Shown: positions 1-11,331 of the stretch, piece by piece
How the letters are laid out: each line of letters starts with the position of its first letter
How positions within the stretch are numbered: position 1 is the stretch's first letter
NCBI GenBank assembly: GCA_021018995.1
Contig: CM037584.1
Coordinates: 171,448,317-171,512,316, forward strand
DNA length: 64,000 nucleotides
Direction of reading: 5' to 3'
Origin: Chloranthus sessilifolius
Taxonomy: Eukaryota > Streptophyta > Magnoliopsida > Chloranthales > Chloranthaceae
Made by a program: the position numbers and the translations under genes
Notes under the pieces: generated by a model
Database searches by the model: none
What the model saw: only the letters and a program-made list of their open reading frames with translations
Told to the model about the DNA's origin: nothing

Positions 1-460
1 TTAAAGGTCCATAAAATCGATGCACTAAATTTGTTAGGCCTAACCTTATCTTTGACCCATCAAATAGAGGCTGAAAAAGTAAAAAAAAGGGTAAATTTTT
101 TTAAAAATTTAATGCAACATGGCTGATCACTCAAGAACAGGTGTTGTTTTGGGTTGATGCAACCCTTCGCATGGCACGTGGTTTGGAGCCCGGATGTAGC
201 CCTCCGGGAACTGGCACGTGGTTTCGAGCCCGGATGTAGCCCTCCAGGAACAATGTTATATGATAGGCAGGTTTTGTGCAAGCAAAGTGTAGTCGGCTCA
301 TGTGCCTCGACACAATTGGCTGCAAGTGTAGTGGGGCCCAAGCAATGCAGGTCAGGAAGCCAGTCACGTCATGCCATGTTAGCCTCTTGCCCTTTGCCTA
401 TACAAAACTTGCCTGTCATTTGTAATTTTCCAACTCATATTCCCTCCACAATTTTCTAAA
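1..460. other. Intergenic DNA with a 40-bp tandem duplication
   Basis: No gene is recognised here. A 40-bp unit containing cacgtggttt and cggatgtagccctcc occurs twice back to back at 172-211 and 212-251 with only two or three differences. Open frames of 80-100 codons cross this stretch on both strands, but they overlap each other, are driven by the repeat and match no known family. Confidence 0.6.
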
Positions 461-729
461 GGGATAATTAGAGAAATATGCCTCAAAAGCAAACTTTTTA
501 GCAAAAAAGACCTAACCTCAAACGTTTTAGAAAAACAGGTGCTTTCACAGGTTTTAGAGCTTCAGGAAACCGTGAAAGTACTGTTTTTCTAAAAATTTTG
601 CAAAAAAATGTGCTTTCACAGTTTTCTAAAGCTCTAAAATCTGTGAAAGCACCAATTTTCTAAAATATTTGAGGTCGGGTCTTTTTTGCTAAAAAGTTTG
701 TTTTTGGGGAACTATTTTCTAAAGTGCCC
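461..729. mobile_element. Mutator-type MITE (foldback, 269 bp)
   Basis: The whole segment folds back on itself. The left half from gggataattagag pairs with the right half ending in gtgccc, and the best-matched arms (about 490-550 and 640-702) share aactttttagcaaaaaag. It starts with GGG and ends with CCC. It is flanked by the nine bases ttttctaaa (452-460) and ttttttaaa (730-738), one mismatch apart. A 9-bp TSD with GGG-starting termini is the known pattern of Mutator-like elements. It has no coding capacity, so it would depend on a transposase elsewhere. Confidence 0.6.
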
Positions 730-920
730 TTTTTTAAAACTATGATTCTTTGAAATTTATTTTGACCTTTTATGGTTTTATATCAATAAAAATGTAAATT
801 TGAAAGTGGGTTGGTAATTACACCCCTCTAAGAAAGAGGCAGGGCCCAGCCCATTTATGCCTAGATGTGATAAGCCTGATGGCCTTTGGCAGGGGTTGAA
901 TGGGAAGTGGCTTGAATAAA
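730..920. other. Intergenic, nothing recognised
   Basis: AT-rich sequence followed by a short GC-richer stretch; no gene, terminal repeat or RNA signal seen. Confidence 0.5.
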
Positions 921-1214
921 GGTAGCAATGGGTCGGGCTGGTATTAACTCGACTAGACCTGATTAGGGTTAGGCCTCAACCTGAATCTGACCCGACCCAT
1001 TTAGAAAGTCTTTAGGCTGGGTCGGGTCAGTCCGGTTTGGGCTAAGTTAGGATCGTTAAAAGGGTAGGACTGAGAATGGGCCGGGTAGGGTTGGGGTTGG
1101 ATTCAGGTCGAAAGCCCTAGGCCTGAACTCAAGAGCTTGAGATTTTGGACCTGAACCTACCCATGGCAGGTCAGCTCGCCTTACCCGTCAGATCAACCCG
1201 ACCCATTTATAGCT
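921..1214. repeat. Imperfect inverted-repeat element with GGGTCGGG termini
   Basis: The left end carries gcaatgggtcgggctgg and the right end carries the complement of a similar string (aacccgacccattt at about 1195-1207). The interior is full of gggtcggg and cccgaccc motifs. A related type of sequence appears at 58729-59042. No clean TSD was found, so the superfamily is not assigned. Confidence 0.4.
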
Positions 1215-1544
1215 GTAGTTTTGACCAAGGGTTAGAAACCGGGACATATCGGCATATCAGCAGAGTCCCAAGCCAATACTTGTATGCTATATCCGACACG
1301 CGTCAGCCAGCCAATCGGCCGATATTAAAATGCTTTTTTCTATTTTAAAATATTTAAAATAACTGAAAATTTTACCCAAAGGAAAATTTTGTATTATGCT
1401 CGATTTATATCGGATAGACATCAATAGATACTGACCCGTATGAGTCGATATGACTCGATATTAGACCCTATACTGAATCGGATTGTAATATCATATCGGG
1501 TGATTATTTGGATGTACCATCAACCAATTAGATGCTGATTCTAT
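1215..1544. other. Intergenic, rich in CGATAT-type words
   Basis: Contains many scattered atatcgg, cgatatg and gatacg words (1240-1500) resembling the interior of the hAT-type MITE family found at 42077 and 46550. No terminal repeats or TSD could be set, so it may be a diverged relative or chance. Confidence 0.35.
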
Positions 1545-1830
1545 GCAGCATACATCCCAAAAAGAGAAAGTGTAATACACTAGCTGGTACATCGTCATCC
1601 AAGGATCAAAATGTGGTCACTTTTTGGAATGTGTGTCATTGTCATCCAAGGATCAAAAAGTGACCACATTTGATGGGACATCGTGATCATGTTCACTGTT
1701 TGGGATGTGTGTCATGTGAAATCAATATTTGATGGTAGTAGAATCATGATCTCTAAATCTGTTATGTGGAAGATTGGAATACAAAACGATCTCCATCATC
1801 TGATTCAAACCCATCAATAGTTTTTTACTT
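1545..1830. repeat. Diverged copy of the cttccacacaagggatcttga inverted-repeat family
   Basis: The right part holds the family's signature (tatgtggaagattggaatac followed by cgatctccatcatctgattc). Inside there is a near-perfect hairpin: tcaaaatgtggtcacttttt at about 1606-1626 pairs with the complementary string at about 1650-1669. The direct repeat gtcatccaaggatcaaaa also occurs twice. Related copies are at 8339, 27507, 41998 and 42693. Confidence 0.4.
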
Positions 1831-2219
1831 TATTTAAGTGAGGTGGTTATAACATAAGGTGTTGTGTTAGTAACGCCAGACAATTGTAGAATGTGATTCG
1901 AAGGACCTGATACGAAAATACCATTTGCAAATTATATAGTAAAAATATCTCCATCCTGTGATTCCATGCGGTCAAACACTTTTAAATGAACGGGTACCAT
2001 GTAACTCTCTAAAATCAGTTTTACTGATTCATTTTAAAAGACATTGATTGCTTTCAATCACACAATAGAAAGATAATGACCTATTCTGAATCACCGCTTG
2101 GAATGTGTCCATCATCATATATTAGTACAATGGTATCATTGATAATATGATTAAGATAATGATTCTCTCACTCGAGTCATGAGATGTAATCTCATTACTC
2201 GAGTTCCTATTGGCTAGAT
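1831..2219. other. Intergenic, nothing recognised
   Basis: AT-rich, no gene seen. The stretch 2166-2210 contains two short near-palindromic ctcgagtcatgag-type words. A similar string recurs at 38870-38990. The last five bases with 2220 form the insertion site of the copia element. Confidence 0.4.
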
Positions 2220-2224
2220 GTTAC
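2220..2224. repeat. TSD gttac, left of copia element
   Basis: Identical to 8334-8338; the duplicated target site of the 2225-8333 insertion. Confidence 0.9.
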
Positions 2225-2965
2225 TGTTGGATATTTTAAAGGCTTTAAAAATAAGCTTTTGAAATTGGGATTTGTCCCACATCGTGTAAACTCTTTTTTG
2301 AGTTTGACTTATACATCATTGTCTTGGCTCAAGACTTATAGCCTCCACTCAGGGGGCACTGAATTTTGTAGCTTTCATCGCAATGCAACCTATCAGTCAC
2401 ACACACACGCGCATGCGCCGAGCCGAGCTAAGTCGAGTTGGGTCGGGTCGGGTCGCCACGGGCACGGGCACGTAACGTGGCGATACGGTAATTTAATTAA
2501 ACTTTTAAACAAGTGTGTAATCACCCATTTGAATTTTAAATCATTCAGTTATTTTTTAAACGGATATGTCTTATCCGACCGTTCAGTTATATGCAACGGA
2601 TATGTCCGTTCGGTTACACCTGTTTTATCTATAAAAGGGCCCCAAGACTCTTCATTTGACACACTGCATATTTTCACAAATTTTTTCTCCGCGAGTTTAA
2701 GCTTTTCCTTCTCAGAGTTTCGCTTTAGTTTTTGGTGTTCTGGTTGCGTGAGTAGATTCACCAAATCTGATCACACGGATACGCTCCCGGTTCGTTGTAT
2801 CCTGGAACCGATTTGCCGGTAACCTATTGGTGACCACTAGATCATAGTGGTAGGGGCAAATCTCGGTTTAAAGACAACGGTATTTAACGTGCTTCGAACC
2901 GGATCAGCGTATATTTTAATTCCGATCTTTATCTTCTTTTGCAACCTGAACCTATTATTCTAACA
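2225..2965 (+). repeat. 5' LTR of copia element (741 bp)
   Basis: Bounded by TG and CA. Compared with the 3' LTR it keeps an extra 23 bases near 2670-2695 and has a shorter GC-rich block near 2450-2485. The sequence just after it (2966 on) does not match the usual initiator-Met tRNA primer site, so the primer used is unclear. Confidence 0.93.
2630..2636 (+). promoter_or_regulatory. TATA box in 5' LTR
   Basis: TATAAAA followed by a GGGC stretch, conserved in the other LTR at 8021. This is the likely core promoter of the retrotransposon transcript. Inferred from motif and position only. Confidence 0.6.
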
Positions 2966-2982
2966 ATTTTAAATCAAGAATT

Positions 2983-5900
2983 ATGGCTCATATTCAGTTC
3001 TCCACTTCTGCTCTACTGAATGATAAGATTCATCCAGCGCTGCCTAATAACATTCACAAGTTAGAAAGTTTTGATGGTTCGAATTTCAAACGGTGGCAAC
3101 AGAAATTGCATTTTCTGTTAACCACACTAAAAGTTGTATACGTTATCACAACTCCGTATCTGACTATTATCGAATCATCCACCCTTGCTGAAGGCCGTAA
3201 AAAGCATAAATGGAACGACGACGACTACACTTGCAAATGCTACATTTTGAATGTATTGTCGGATTATTTATTCGACGTCTACCGCACCTACGATACTTCA
3301 AAGGAACTTTGGGATGCACTTGAGAAAAAATATAAAACTGAAGATGCAAGGTATAATTCTTATATTATCAGTCAGTTTTTCAATTTTACGATGGTTGATG
3401 ATAAACTTATTCTTAGCCAAGTTCATAATTTTCAAATTATTATAAATTATATGGTTGCTAATGGTTCTCATTTCGATGAAGATTTTTTGGTTGGTGCGGT
3501 AATCGCCAAGTTGCCTCCATCATGGAAATATTGTCGAAAAATCCTTAAGCGTAATAATGAGAAGAATTCTATGAAAGATCTTCTTCATTTACGTATTGAG
3601 GAAGAATCCCGAGTTAGGGACAAAACAGAAGATCACATCGATATGACATCAAAGGCACACTTGGTTGAGTCTAAGTTTGTTAATGGACTGTCCAAGAAGA
3701 GGAAGAGAGGATATTCTCATTTCAAGGAGAATAAGAAATTTGTCAAGGAGAATAAGACCATGGTACCGAAGAATGGCGGTTGCTACCACTGTGGAAAACT
3801 CGGACATTTCAAACAGGATTGTCGCCTCTTCAAGAAGTTGAAGAATCAAGCGAATGCAGTGGAAGTGAAAAATAACTTTGTAGCCGTTCTTTCGGAAGTC
3901 AATCTGATTGATGACATCAATGAATGGTGGATCGACACCGGTGCCACAAAACATGTATGTAATAATCGTGACATGTTTGGAACGTATGACAAAGCTGATG
4001 ATGATCAAGATCTCTTCATGGGGAACTCATCTACGGCAAAGATCATAGGACGTGAAAAAGTGCAATTAAATTTCACATCCGGAAAGGTCATTACACTTAC
4101 TAATGTGCTCCATGTACCCGATATCCGCAAGAATCTTGTTTCGGGTGGTTTATTGATCAAACATGGTTTCAAACTTGTATTTGAATCGGATAAGTTTATC
4201 TTATCCAAGAATGGCAAATTTATTGGAAAAGGATATGCCATGGGAGGCATATTCAAACTCAATGTAACTGATTCAATCAATAAAATCTCTCCTTCTTACT
4301 CGGTCTCTCTTTCTAATTTATGGCATGATAGATTAGGACATGTTAATTATAAGTTTATGAGATGCATGACTAACTTAGAGTTAATTCCAAAACATGAATC
4401 TTTTGATAGTAGTGCTTGTAGTATATGTGCTAAGACTAAAATTACTAGAAAACCTTTTCTTAGTGTTATTAGAAATTCATATTTATTAGATTTAATACAC
4501 AGTGATATTTGTGATTTAAACAATGTTCCTACTAGAGGAAGAAAACGATATTTTATTACTTTTATAGATGATTTTTCAAAATGTGCTCATATATATTTAT
4601 TAAATACTAAAAATGAGTCTTTTGAAAAATTTAAGGTTTATAAAGCATTAGTAGAAAATCAATTAAATAAAAAAATAAAAGTCATTAGATCTGATCGGGG
4701 TGGAGAATACATGTCAAATGAATTCTCTGATTTCTGTGAAATTCATGGAATTCGTCATGAGGTGACGGCTCCTTATATGCCACAACAAAATGGAGTTGTC
4801 GAAAGAAAAAATAGAATATTAGTAGAAATGACTAATGCTATGTTAGTTAACGCTAATTCCGATAAAAATTTATGGGGTGAAGCTTTGTTAACTGCTACTC
4901 ATATCTTGAATAGAATTTCACATAAGAAAAGTTTAACTACGCCATATGAGCTTTGGAAGAATCGAAAATCTAGTCTAACCTATTTTAAAGTGTGTGGGTG
5001 TAGGGCACTTGTTAGGTTAGTAGATCCTAAAAGACCTAAGATAGGGATTAGATCTATTGAGTGCGCATTTGTTGGTTATGCACAAAATAGTAAAGCTTAT
5101 AGATTTCTAGTTATGGAATCTAATGATAACATCGATAAAAATACTATAATAGAATCTAGAGATGATATATTCTTTGAATATAAGTTCATTACTCTAACTA
5201 ATAAATTAAATATTGAAAGTAAAACTTATGAAGTTGGAGAATCTTCTAAATCTAAAGAAGTTATTGAATCTTCAAGTGATGAAGAGGTCATCATTGAACT
5301 TCGACGAAGTAAACGTCAACGATTTAAAACTAGTCTTTCAAAAGACTATTATATCTATTTGATTGAAGGAAATAATACCAAAAGTACTAAGAAACATTTG
5401 TGTCTAAACGTAGATGATGATCCTATCACTTTTAACGACGCAATGAAATCTAGAGATAGTGCTTTTTAGAAATAAGCTATCAGTGATAAAAGTGATTCAA
5501 TAATGGGAAACAAAACATGGAAATTAGTAGACTTACCAGAAGGATCTAAACCCATAGGATGTAGATGGATATTTAAAAGAAAACTTAGAACAGGTGCAAC
5601 TATAGAAAAATTTAAGGCAAGATTGGCTGCCAAAGGATATAGACAAAAGGAAGGTGTTGATTATTTTGACACCTACGCACCCGTTGCTAGAATTTTGACT
5701 ATAAGACTTTTAATTGCCTTAGCTTCTATACATAACTTACAAATCCATCAAATGGATGTTAAAATTACCTTTTTAAGTAATGATTTAAAAGAAGAGGTTT
5801 ATATGGAACAACCAGAAGGATTTATTCTACCTGGACAAGAAAAGAAAGTCTGTAAACTTATTAAATCTCTATATGGGCTAAAACAAGCACCAAAATAATG

Positions 5901-6974
5901 GCATGAAAAGTTTGATAATACTATTACCAATTTTGGATTCAAAACTAATGAAGCTGACAAATGTATGTATTATAAATTTTCTCATAATAATGGTGTTATT
6001 ATATGTCTTTATGTAGATGATTTACTTATTTTTAGAACTAATTTAGAAGTTATTTTAGAAACTAAAAACTTCTTAAGTTCATTTTTGAACATGAAAGACA
6101 TGGGTCAGGCATATGTAATTTTGGGAATCAAAATTATAAGAAATGAAAATACATTAACTTTAACTCATTCTCATTATGTTGAAAAGATTTTGAGAAGATT
6201 TAATTATTTTGATTTGAAATATGTCAATACACCTTTAGATATTAATCTTAAATTGATTAAAAATGATGGACGATGTGTGCAACAGTTAGAATATGCAAGG
6301 GTTATTGGTAGCCTTATGTATGCAATGCATTGTACACGACCGGATATCGCATTTGCAGTAAGTAAGTTAAGTAGATTTACAAGTAACCCTAGTTCTATTC
6401 ATTGGAATGCTATTTCGCATGTTTTTAGATATTTAAAGGGTACTATTAATTATGGTTTACAATTTTCTGGATATCCTCAAGTTTTAAAAGGATATAGCGA
6501 TGCAAGTTGGATATCTGGTTTAGAAGAATTAAAGTCTACAAGTGGATGGATATTCACTTTTGGAGGTGCTGCGATCTCATAGGGATCAAAGAAGTAGACT
6601 TGCATCACACATTCCACTATGGAATAAGAATTCATTGCCTTAGCGGCAAGTGGAAAAGAAGCAGAATGGTTAAAGAATTTACTATTAGAAATTTTAATTA
6701 TGATTAAACCATTGCCACCTATCTCTATATATTATGATAGTGAAGCAACACTATCAAAGGCTTATAGTCAAACGTATAATGGAAAAAATAGACACATTGG
6801 TCTAAGACATAGCTATGTAAAATAATTACTTAGAGATAGATTAATCTCAGTGATTGGGGTCAGGTCTGCAGAAAATAGGTGGATCCGTTTACTAAAAGCC
6901 TTGGTAGAGATGGGATTAATAAAACTTCAATCGGGATGGGTTTAAAGCCATTAAACCTAAACAACCACTTATGA
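2983..6974 (+). pseudogene. copia gag-pol polyprotein, broken by stops
   Basis: The first open stretch (2983-5469, 828 codons) holds gag, a zinc knuckle (C267, C270, H275, C280), the protease site D318-T-G, the integrase zinc site (H448, H453, C479, C482) and the integrase triad D508, D571, E607 with 35 residues between the last two. In the same frame 5503-5898 and 5965-6582 give reverse transcriptase, with the YVDD site at 6010-6021, and the start of RNase H. Stops at 5467 and 6580 replace an expected Trp, and the one at 5896 replaces an expected Gln. Others sit at 5473 and after 6590. A frameshift near 6870 precedes the end at about 6974. Family knowledge: this polyprotein copies RNA to DNA and integrates it in virus-like particles. 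As read here it cannot be made intact. Confidence 0.93.
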
Positions 6975-7598
6975 TGGGAACCCTACCTAATATTTGTTTA
7001 ATCAATGTTTAAGTTCAAAGGGAAAAACAAGTCGTAAATCCGTGACAGCTAAAGGACACTATATTGATGAGAAATAAATCTCATATACATCCCAGGAAGG
7101 GTAGTGTTTCACCTGTAATGGATAAGGGGAGGTAGAGCATTACTCTTAACAGTCCTATAACACTATGTGTTGAGATATTACAGTTACAGGGACATCTCTT
7201 ATAGGTCTGCCTCTATAAGTGTGAAGGTGGAGCTGCTTTCAATGAGACTTGGCTTTATCTCATAAACACTTACGAAAATCAAGGTACTAGCATAGGACCT
7301 AAATGTGCTAACATTTTGTTGAATACCAAAATATGTGAAATATGTGTGTGAAATAATTTCGATTTGTCATATAAGATCGTTAGTTCAAGACTTAGTTTCA
7401 CTAAAGATCTTGATAAATTTTGAATTATTTTCACTAAAGTGAAAATTCAAGTCTGTAAGACATTTTCATTTATGCACATTTTTCTAGTGTTGCTCTATTT
7501 CAAATCTTTAAAATAGTGGGGGATTATTTATTTATTTATTTTTTTTTAAATTTTAATTTTAATTTTTTTTTTTTTAAATCTTAAAAATAGTGGGGGAT
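6975..7598 (+). other. 3' untranslated part of copia element with polypurine tract
   Basis: Non-coding stretch between the end of pol and the 3' LTR. The purine-rich tract agtgggggat lies at about 7589-7598 directly before the LTR, and a near copy of it (agtggggga) lies about 80 bases upstream at 7515. Between them is a T-rich run. Confidence 0.75.
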
Positions 7599-8333
7599 TG
7601 TTGGATATTTTAAAGGCTTTAAAAATAAGCTTTTGAAATTGGGATTTGTCCCACATCGTGTAAACTCTTTTTTGAGTTTGGCTTATCTATCATTGTCTTG
7701 GCTCAAGGCTTGTAGCCTTCACCCAGGGGGCATCGAATTTTATAGCTTCCACCGCAATGCAACCCATCAGTCACACACACACACACGTGCGCGCGTCGAG
7801 CCAAGCCGAGTCGAGTCGGGTTGGGACGGGACGGGCACGGGCACGAGCACGTGTACGTGTACGTAGCGTGGCGATACGATAATTTAATTAAACTTTTAAA
7901 CAAGCGTGTAATCACCCATTTGAATTTTAAATCATTCAGTTATTTTTTAAACGGATATGTCTTATCTGACCGTTCAGTTATATGCAACGGATATGTCCGT
8001 TAGGTTACACCCGTTTTATCTATAAAAGGGCCTCAAGACCCCTCATTTGACACATTGCATGAGTTTAAGCTTTTCCTTCTCAGAGTTCCGCTTTAGTTTT
8101 TGGTGTTCTGGTTGCATGATTAGATTCACCAAATCTGATCACATGGATACGCTCCCGGTTCGTTGTATCTTGGAACCGATTTGTCGGTAACCTATTGGTG
8201 ACCACTAGATTATAGTGGTAGGGGCAAATCTCGATTTAAAGACAACGATATTTAACGTGCCTCAAATCGGATCAGCATATATTTTAATTCCGATCTTTAT
8301 CTTCTTTTGCAACTTGAACCTATTATTCTAACA
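7599..8333 (+). repeat. 3' LTR of copia element (735 bp)
   Basis: Matches 2225-2965 throughout. Contains the conserved TATAAAA at 8021-8027. Lacks a 23-base block present in the 5' LTR and has an extended gcacgtgtacgtgtac-like stretch. Confidence 0.93.
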
Positions 8334-8338
8334 GTTAC
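8334..8338. repeat. TSD gttac, right of copia element
   Basis: Identical to 2220-2224. Confidence 0.9.
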
Positions 8339-8600
8339 ACCAATTAACTTTTCAATATAGTGAATCTTGAGATCATAGGCTCGATTTTACATGACAGATA
8401 TGTCAAAAAGTGATCCAAGAACTATGTTTGATGTATGCCAATGATTATGTTCACTTTTTGGTATGTGTGCGATCCGGAATCAACTCTGACCGTATGAAGG
8501 TAGGCCCATGATCTTAAGATTCATTATGCGAAAGATTGAAGCGACAAACGATCACTATCATCTGATTTAAAGTAGTCAACAATTTAAACACGTGAAACAA
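8339..8600. repeat. Partial copy of the cttccacacaagggatcttga inverted-repeat family
   Basis: Begins with agtgaatcttgagatcat and ends with a complementary arm (tgatcttaagattcattatg, then gatcactatcatctgattt). The copia insertion lies just left of it, so it may be one half of a larger original element. No TSD identified. Confidence 0.4.
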
Positions 8601-9223
8601 TAGTTAGAAAGGAAGATTTGGGTTATAAATAAAGGCACCTTTTTAAAATGTAGAAGTTTTGTGTGGATTATATATATGTTAATTTATTGCTATTATTTGC
8701 ATATTATAATAATTTATATACGATTAAGATGTATATAATTGATGAGATTTTTTATTGGATAGGCAATCTGGAATTGGACCTGCGACCTAGAGTGCAACTT
8801 TATAAGTCGGCAGCCCAATTACTATTCACATGATTTAGACCACCTTTTAGTGTTAAAGTATGCATAAAGACTAGATTGTATTATGCATAACGTCTTGATT
8901 AAACATAATCGAGGTGAAATAATATCTGTGTGGGCTATGGTCGGGTCCAATTGGTTGAACCGAATTTTGGGTTCACCTAAAATTTTGGCCTTTTGATATA
9001 GGAGAATCTTGATTACAGGTCATCCTATAAAAATTGAAACTGTGGAAGTCAATATTTTCCTTTATCCAAGGCTGCAAATCTGGTTGTACTCAAAATCCAA
9101 TTCAACCAATTGGATCTGGCCATTTCCCTATTGATGAAGGTGGCCTCAATAGTATGATCCACATATGAGGGCAACTTATGGACCTAGTTTTAAGCAGTCT
9201 AGTTATTTCAGATAGTAATCGTA
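8601..9223. other. Intergenic, nothing recognised
   Basis: AT-rich with scattered stops in all frames; no gene or terminal repeat seen. Confidence 0.5.
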
Positions 9224-9548
9224 GGTTGTGTCTGGCATTGCTCTTTGGTAGAGTAGAAATTAAAAGAACATCAACTACTCTTTGTTATTGGAAATAAGTG
9301 TGGGGAGAGAGAGAATGATTGGGAGAAAATGAAACGGAGGCTGCTCTTTGAAATAGGAAAAAATTAAAGCTCTCTTTAAAAGAGCATGCTTTTTCATGCT
9401 CTTTTAAAGAGGAATGTTTTTCATGTTTCAAAGAGCAGCCTCCCGTGTTTTCTTCAACTAATTTTCTCTCTCCTTTAAAGAGGAATGCTTTTCAAAGAGT
9501 AGCAATAACTCTTTTGTATTCGTCCAAAGAGCAATGCCAAACACAACC
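9224..9548. mobile_element. Tourist-like foldback MITE, copy 1 (325 bp)
   Basis: Left end ggttgtgtctggcattgctc pairs with right end ending gccaaacacaacc. The centre is a long hairpin around agagcatgctttttcatgct. Same family as 44819-45133. Flanking triplets are gta and tta, a possible mutated 3-bp TSD. Confidence 0.6.
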
Positions 9549-9642
9549 TTAGTTGACTAGGAGCGACTAAGTGACCTGCGTGGCATGTGATGTCCAATAG
9601 GTTCCTAGTTCGATCCACATATCGACAGGTATGAGACCATTA

Positions 9643-9877
9643 GGCTGCTTTGGGTTGGCTCTCTCGGGCAAAAGAGCAACTCTTTGGCTATGGGGGGGAT
9701 CTATAATGCTATTGGTATTATAACTTTCCGCCGAATTTACTAGGTTTGGGAGCTGTTTAAAGTGTTAAAACCAACTCTCCACCTGCTCTCCGCCAGAGCT
9801 GATAAAACATGCTCTAGTGGAGAGCAGGAGAGTTGGCATAAGCTAATTAAAGAAGAGTACTGGACCCAAACACACCC
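9643..9877. mobile_element. Tourist-like MITE, copy 2 (235 bp, TSD TTA)
   Basis: Left end ggctgctttgggttggctc, right end gacccaaacacaccc; flanked by TTA at 9640-9642 and 9878-9880. A TTA TSD with GG(G/C)-starting terminal repeats is the known pattern of PIF/Harbinger (Tourist) MITEs. Non-coding. Confidence 0.65.
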
Positions 9878-10458
9878 TTATTTTTGAGAAGTAATAGGAT
9901 TATTTTTTATTATTTCATTGTGTGATGAACATGACCTTGTTACTTCACTCTTCTCTTCATTGAACAAAGACAGGTGATTAGTTACATGAAATATTAGTCC
10001 TTCATCTCATGAAGTGAGATGTTGATAAATAACTCGTGAGTCGTGACGTCTGATTGTACGTTATAGTGGTCACTGCATGTCTTTGAAGTTCATAAATCTT
10101 GTATCTCACTTTTTTGTTTTTGAATCTATCGGAACTACTGGCTTACTAGATTAGATTTGTCATGATACCTCTTAAAAGCTTCAGATGTAGGATCGCGTGG
10201 CTCGGTCAAACTCTAATAGAGAGGCCTTAAAAAAGAAAAAGGAAAATGGTAACGTTATTGACAAACAATAAAAAAGTTAGGAAGAGAGAGAGAGAGGGCT
10301 TAGGCCTCTAACACAATGAAATGTTGATAATATTGCAAACTCAAGGTCACATGAATGAATCCAGCTTACTTATAAAGAAACAAAAGAGCGAATTTTGAAA
10401 GCAGGACCCATGAATGGATAGCTTTACCGCAGAGCCGGTAATGGCTCTAATACTAATA
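9878..10458. other. Intergenic, nothing recognised
   Basis: No gene seen; a short (GA)n tract at about 10285-10296. Confidence 0.5.
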
Positions 10459-10693
10459 GGCCGCGTTTAGGTTAGCTCATTCAGGGCAAAGAGCAGTTCT
10501 TTTGCTCTTTGGCTATGGCAGAGGACTGCGTTCATGTTTAGTAACACAACTCCTCATCCCATTTGCTCTAGTGGGAAGTTGTTTTAAGTGATAAAACTGC
10601 TCTCTATTTGTTCTATGCCAGAACATATTTTATCTGCTCTGACAGAGACCGAGAGCTGCTTCTGCTCTTATAAGAGCTAACCCAAACACAACC
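10459..10693. mobile_element. Tourist-like MITE, copy 3 (235 bp)
   Basis: Left end ggccgcgtttaggttagctc, right end gagctaacccaaacacaacc; the interior (aagttgttttaagtgataaaa) matches copy 2 and the fragment at 39428. TSD not clean (ata on the left, taa on the right). Confidence 0.6.
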
Positions 10694-10885
10694 TAAAGGA
10701 AGTTGAAAGGCTGCATCTTGCATTTCTGTATTTCATTATGTAAATAAGCTTTTTTAATAATTTAAATTCTTTCTAAAATACTTATAAAATCCTAATTTTT
10801 AAAAAGCTTGCTTAGATATATATCTTTTTTATCGATCCCAAACATTCAATATTAACTCATACTTAACCCATTTACTTATCAGGCC

Positions 10886-10890
10886 TAGAA
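10886..10890. repeat. TSD tagaa, left of outer copia element
   Basis: Identical to 27237-27241. Confidence 0.88.
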
Positions 10891-11317
10891 TGTTGGGTAT
10901 TTGTGACCCACACAATAACTTTACCCCTTTTTCCTATTTTAATTAAAATATGATTGACTAAAAACTTTGAGTTTTCCTTGTAACGCGATTCCACTCCACG
11001 CAACTTAAGGAGTTGGTTTCAACTATGATTGGTTTGTGGTAAGCCAATCCCTATCTTCCAGTGATACACCTCTCCCTTGAATCCTTGATGGGTTAGGATT
11101 CAAGGGCATGCTATAAAAGAGGACAACGCCCCCTCTTCATCTCCACTCAATACAATCGTGCCCATCACTTAGAGGGAGATAGAAGCGAGGTAGAATTGTC
11201 CTCAAAGAATTCCACGGAGGCGGCTTCTCTAATTTTATCAGGCGAATATTCTCTTAAATAAGGTATGCCTAAACTTGGTTAAAAATTAATTTGCCTAAGA
11301 TATTGTTTTGTCTAACA
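10891..11317 (+). repeat. 5' LTR of outer copia element (427 bp)
   Basis: Starts tgttgggtatttg and ends tctaaca. Highly similar to 26811-27236. Contains a TATAAAA box at 11112-11118. Confidence 0.92.
11112..11118 (+). promoter_or_regulatory. TATA box in outer copia 5' LTR
   Basis: TATAAAA, conserved in the 3' LTR at 27032-27038; likely retrotransposon core promoter. Confidence 0.55.
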
Positions 11318-11319
11318 AT

Positions 11320-11331
11320 TGGTATCAGAGC
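11320..11331 (+). other. Primer binding site, initiator Met tRNA
   Basis: TGGTATCAGAGC two bases after the 5' LTR. This is the standard copia primer site, complementary to the 3' end of plant initiator methionine tRNA, where minus-strand DNA synthesis starts. Confidence 0.9.

Larger units (their letters stand above)
2225..8333 (+). mobile_element. Ty1/copia LTR retrotransposon, full length, inactive (6.1 kb)
   Basis: Two long direct repeats (2225-2965 and 7599-8333), each starting tgttggat and ending tctaaca, enclose a gag-pol region in the order gag, protease, integrase, RT, RNase H. That order defines Ty1/copia. The 5-bp TSD gttac is perfect at 2220-2224 and 8334-8338. A purine-rich tract lies right before the 3' LTR. 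The two LTRs differ at roughly 45 of about 700 aligned bases by hand count, mostly transitions, with a 23-bp deletion in the right copy. Several stops and at least one frameshift show it cannot make its own proteins. The lineage within copia was not determined. Confidence 0.95.
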
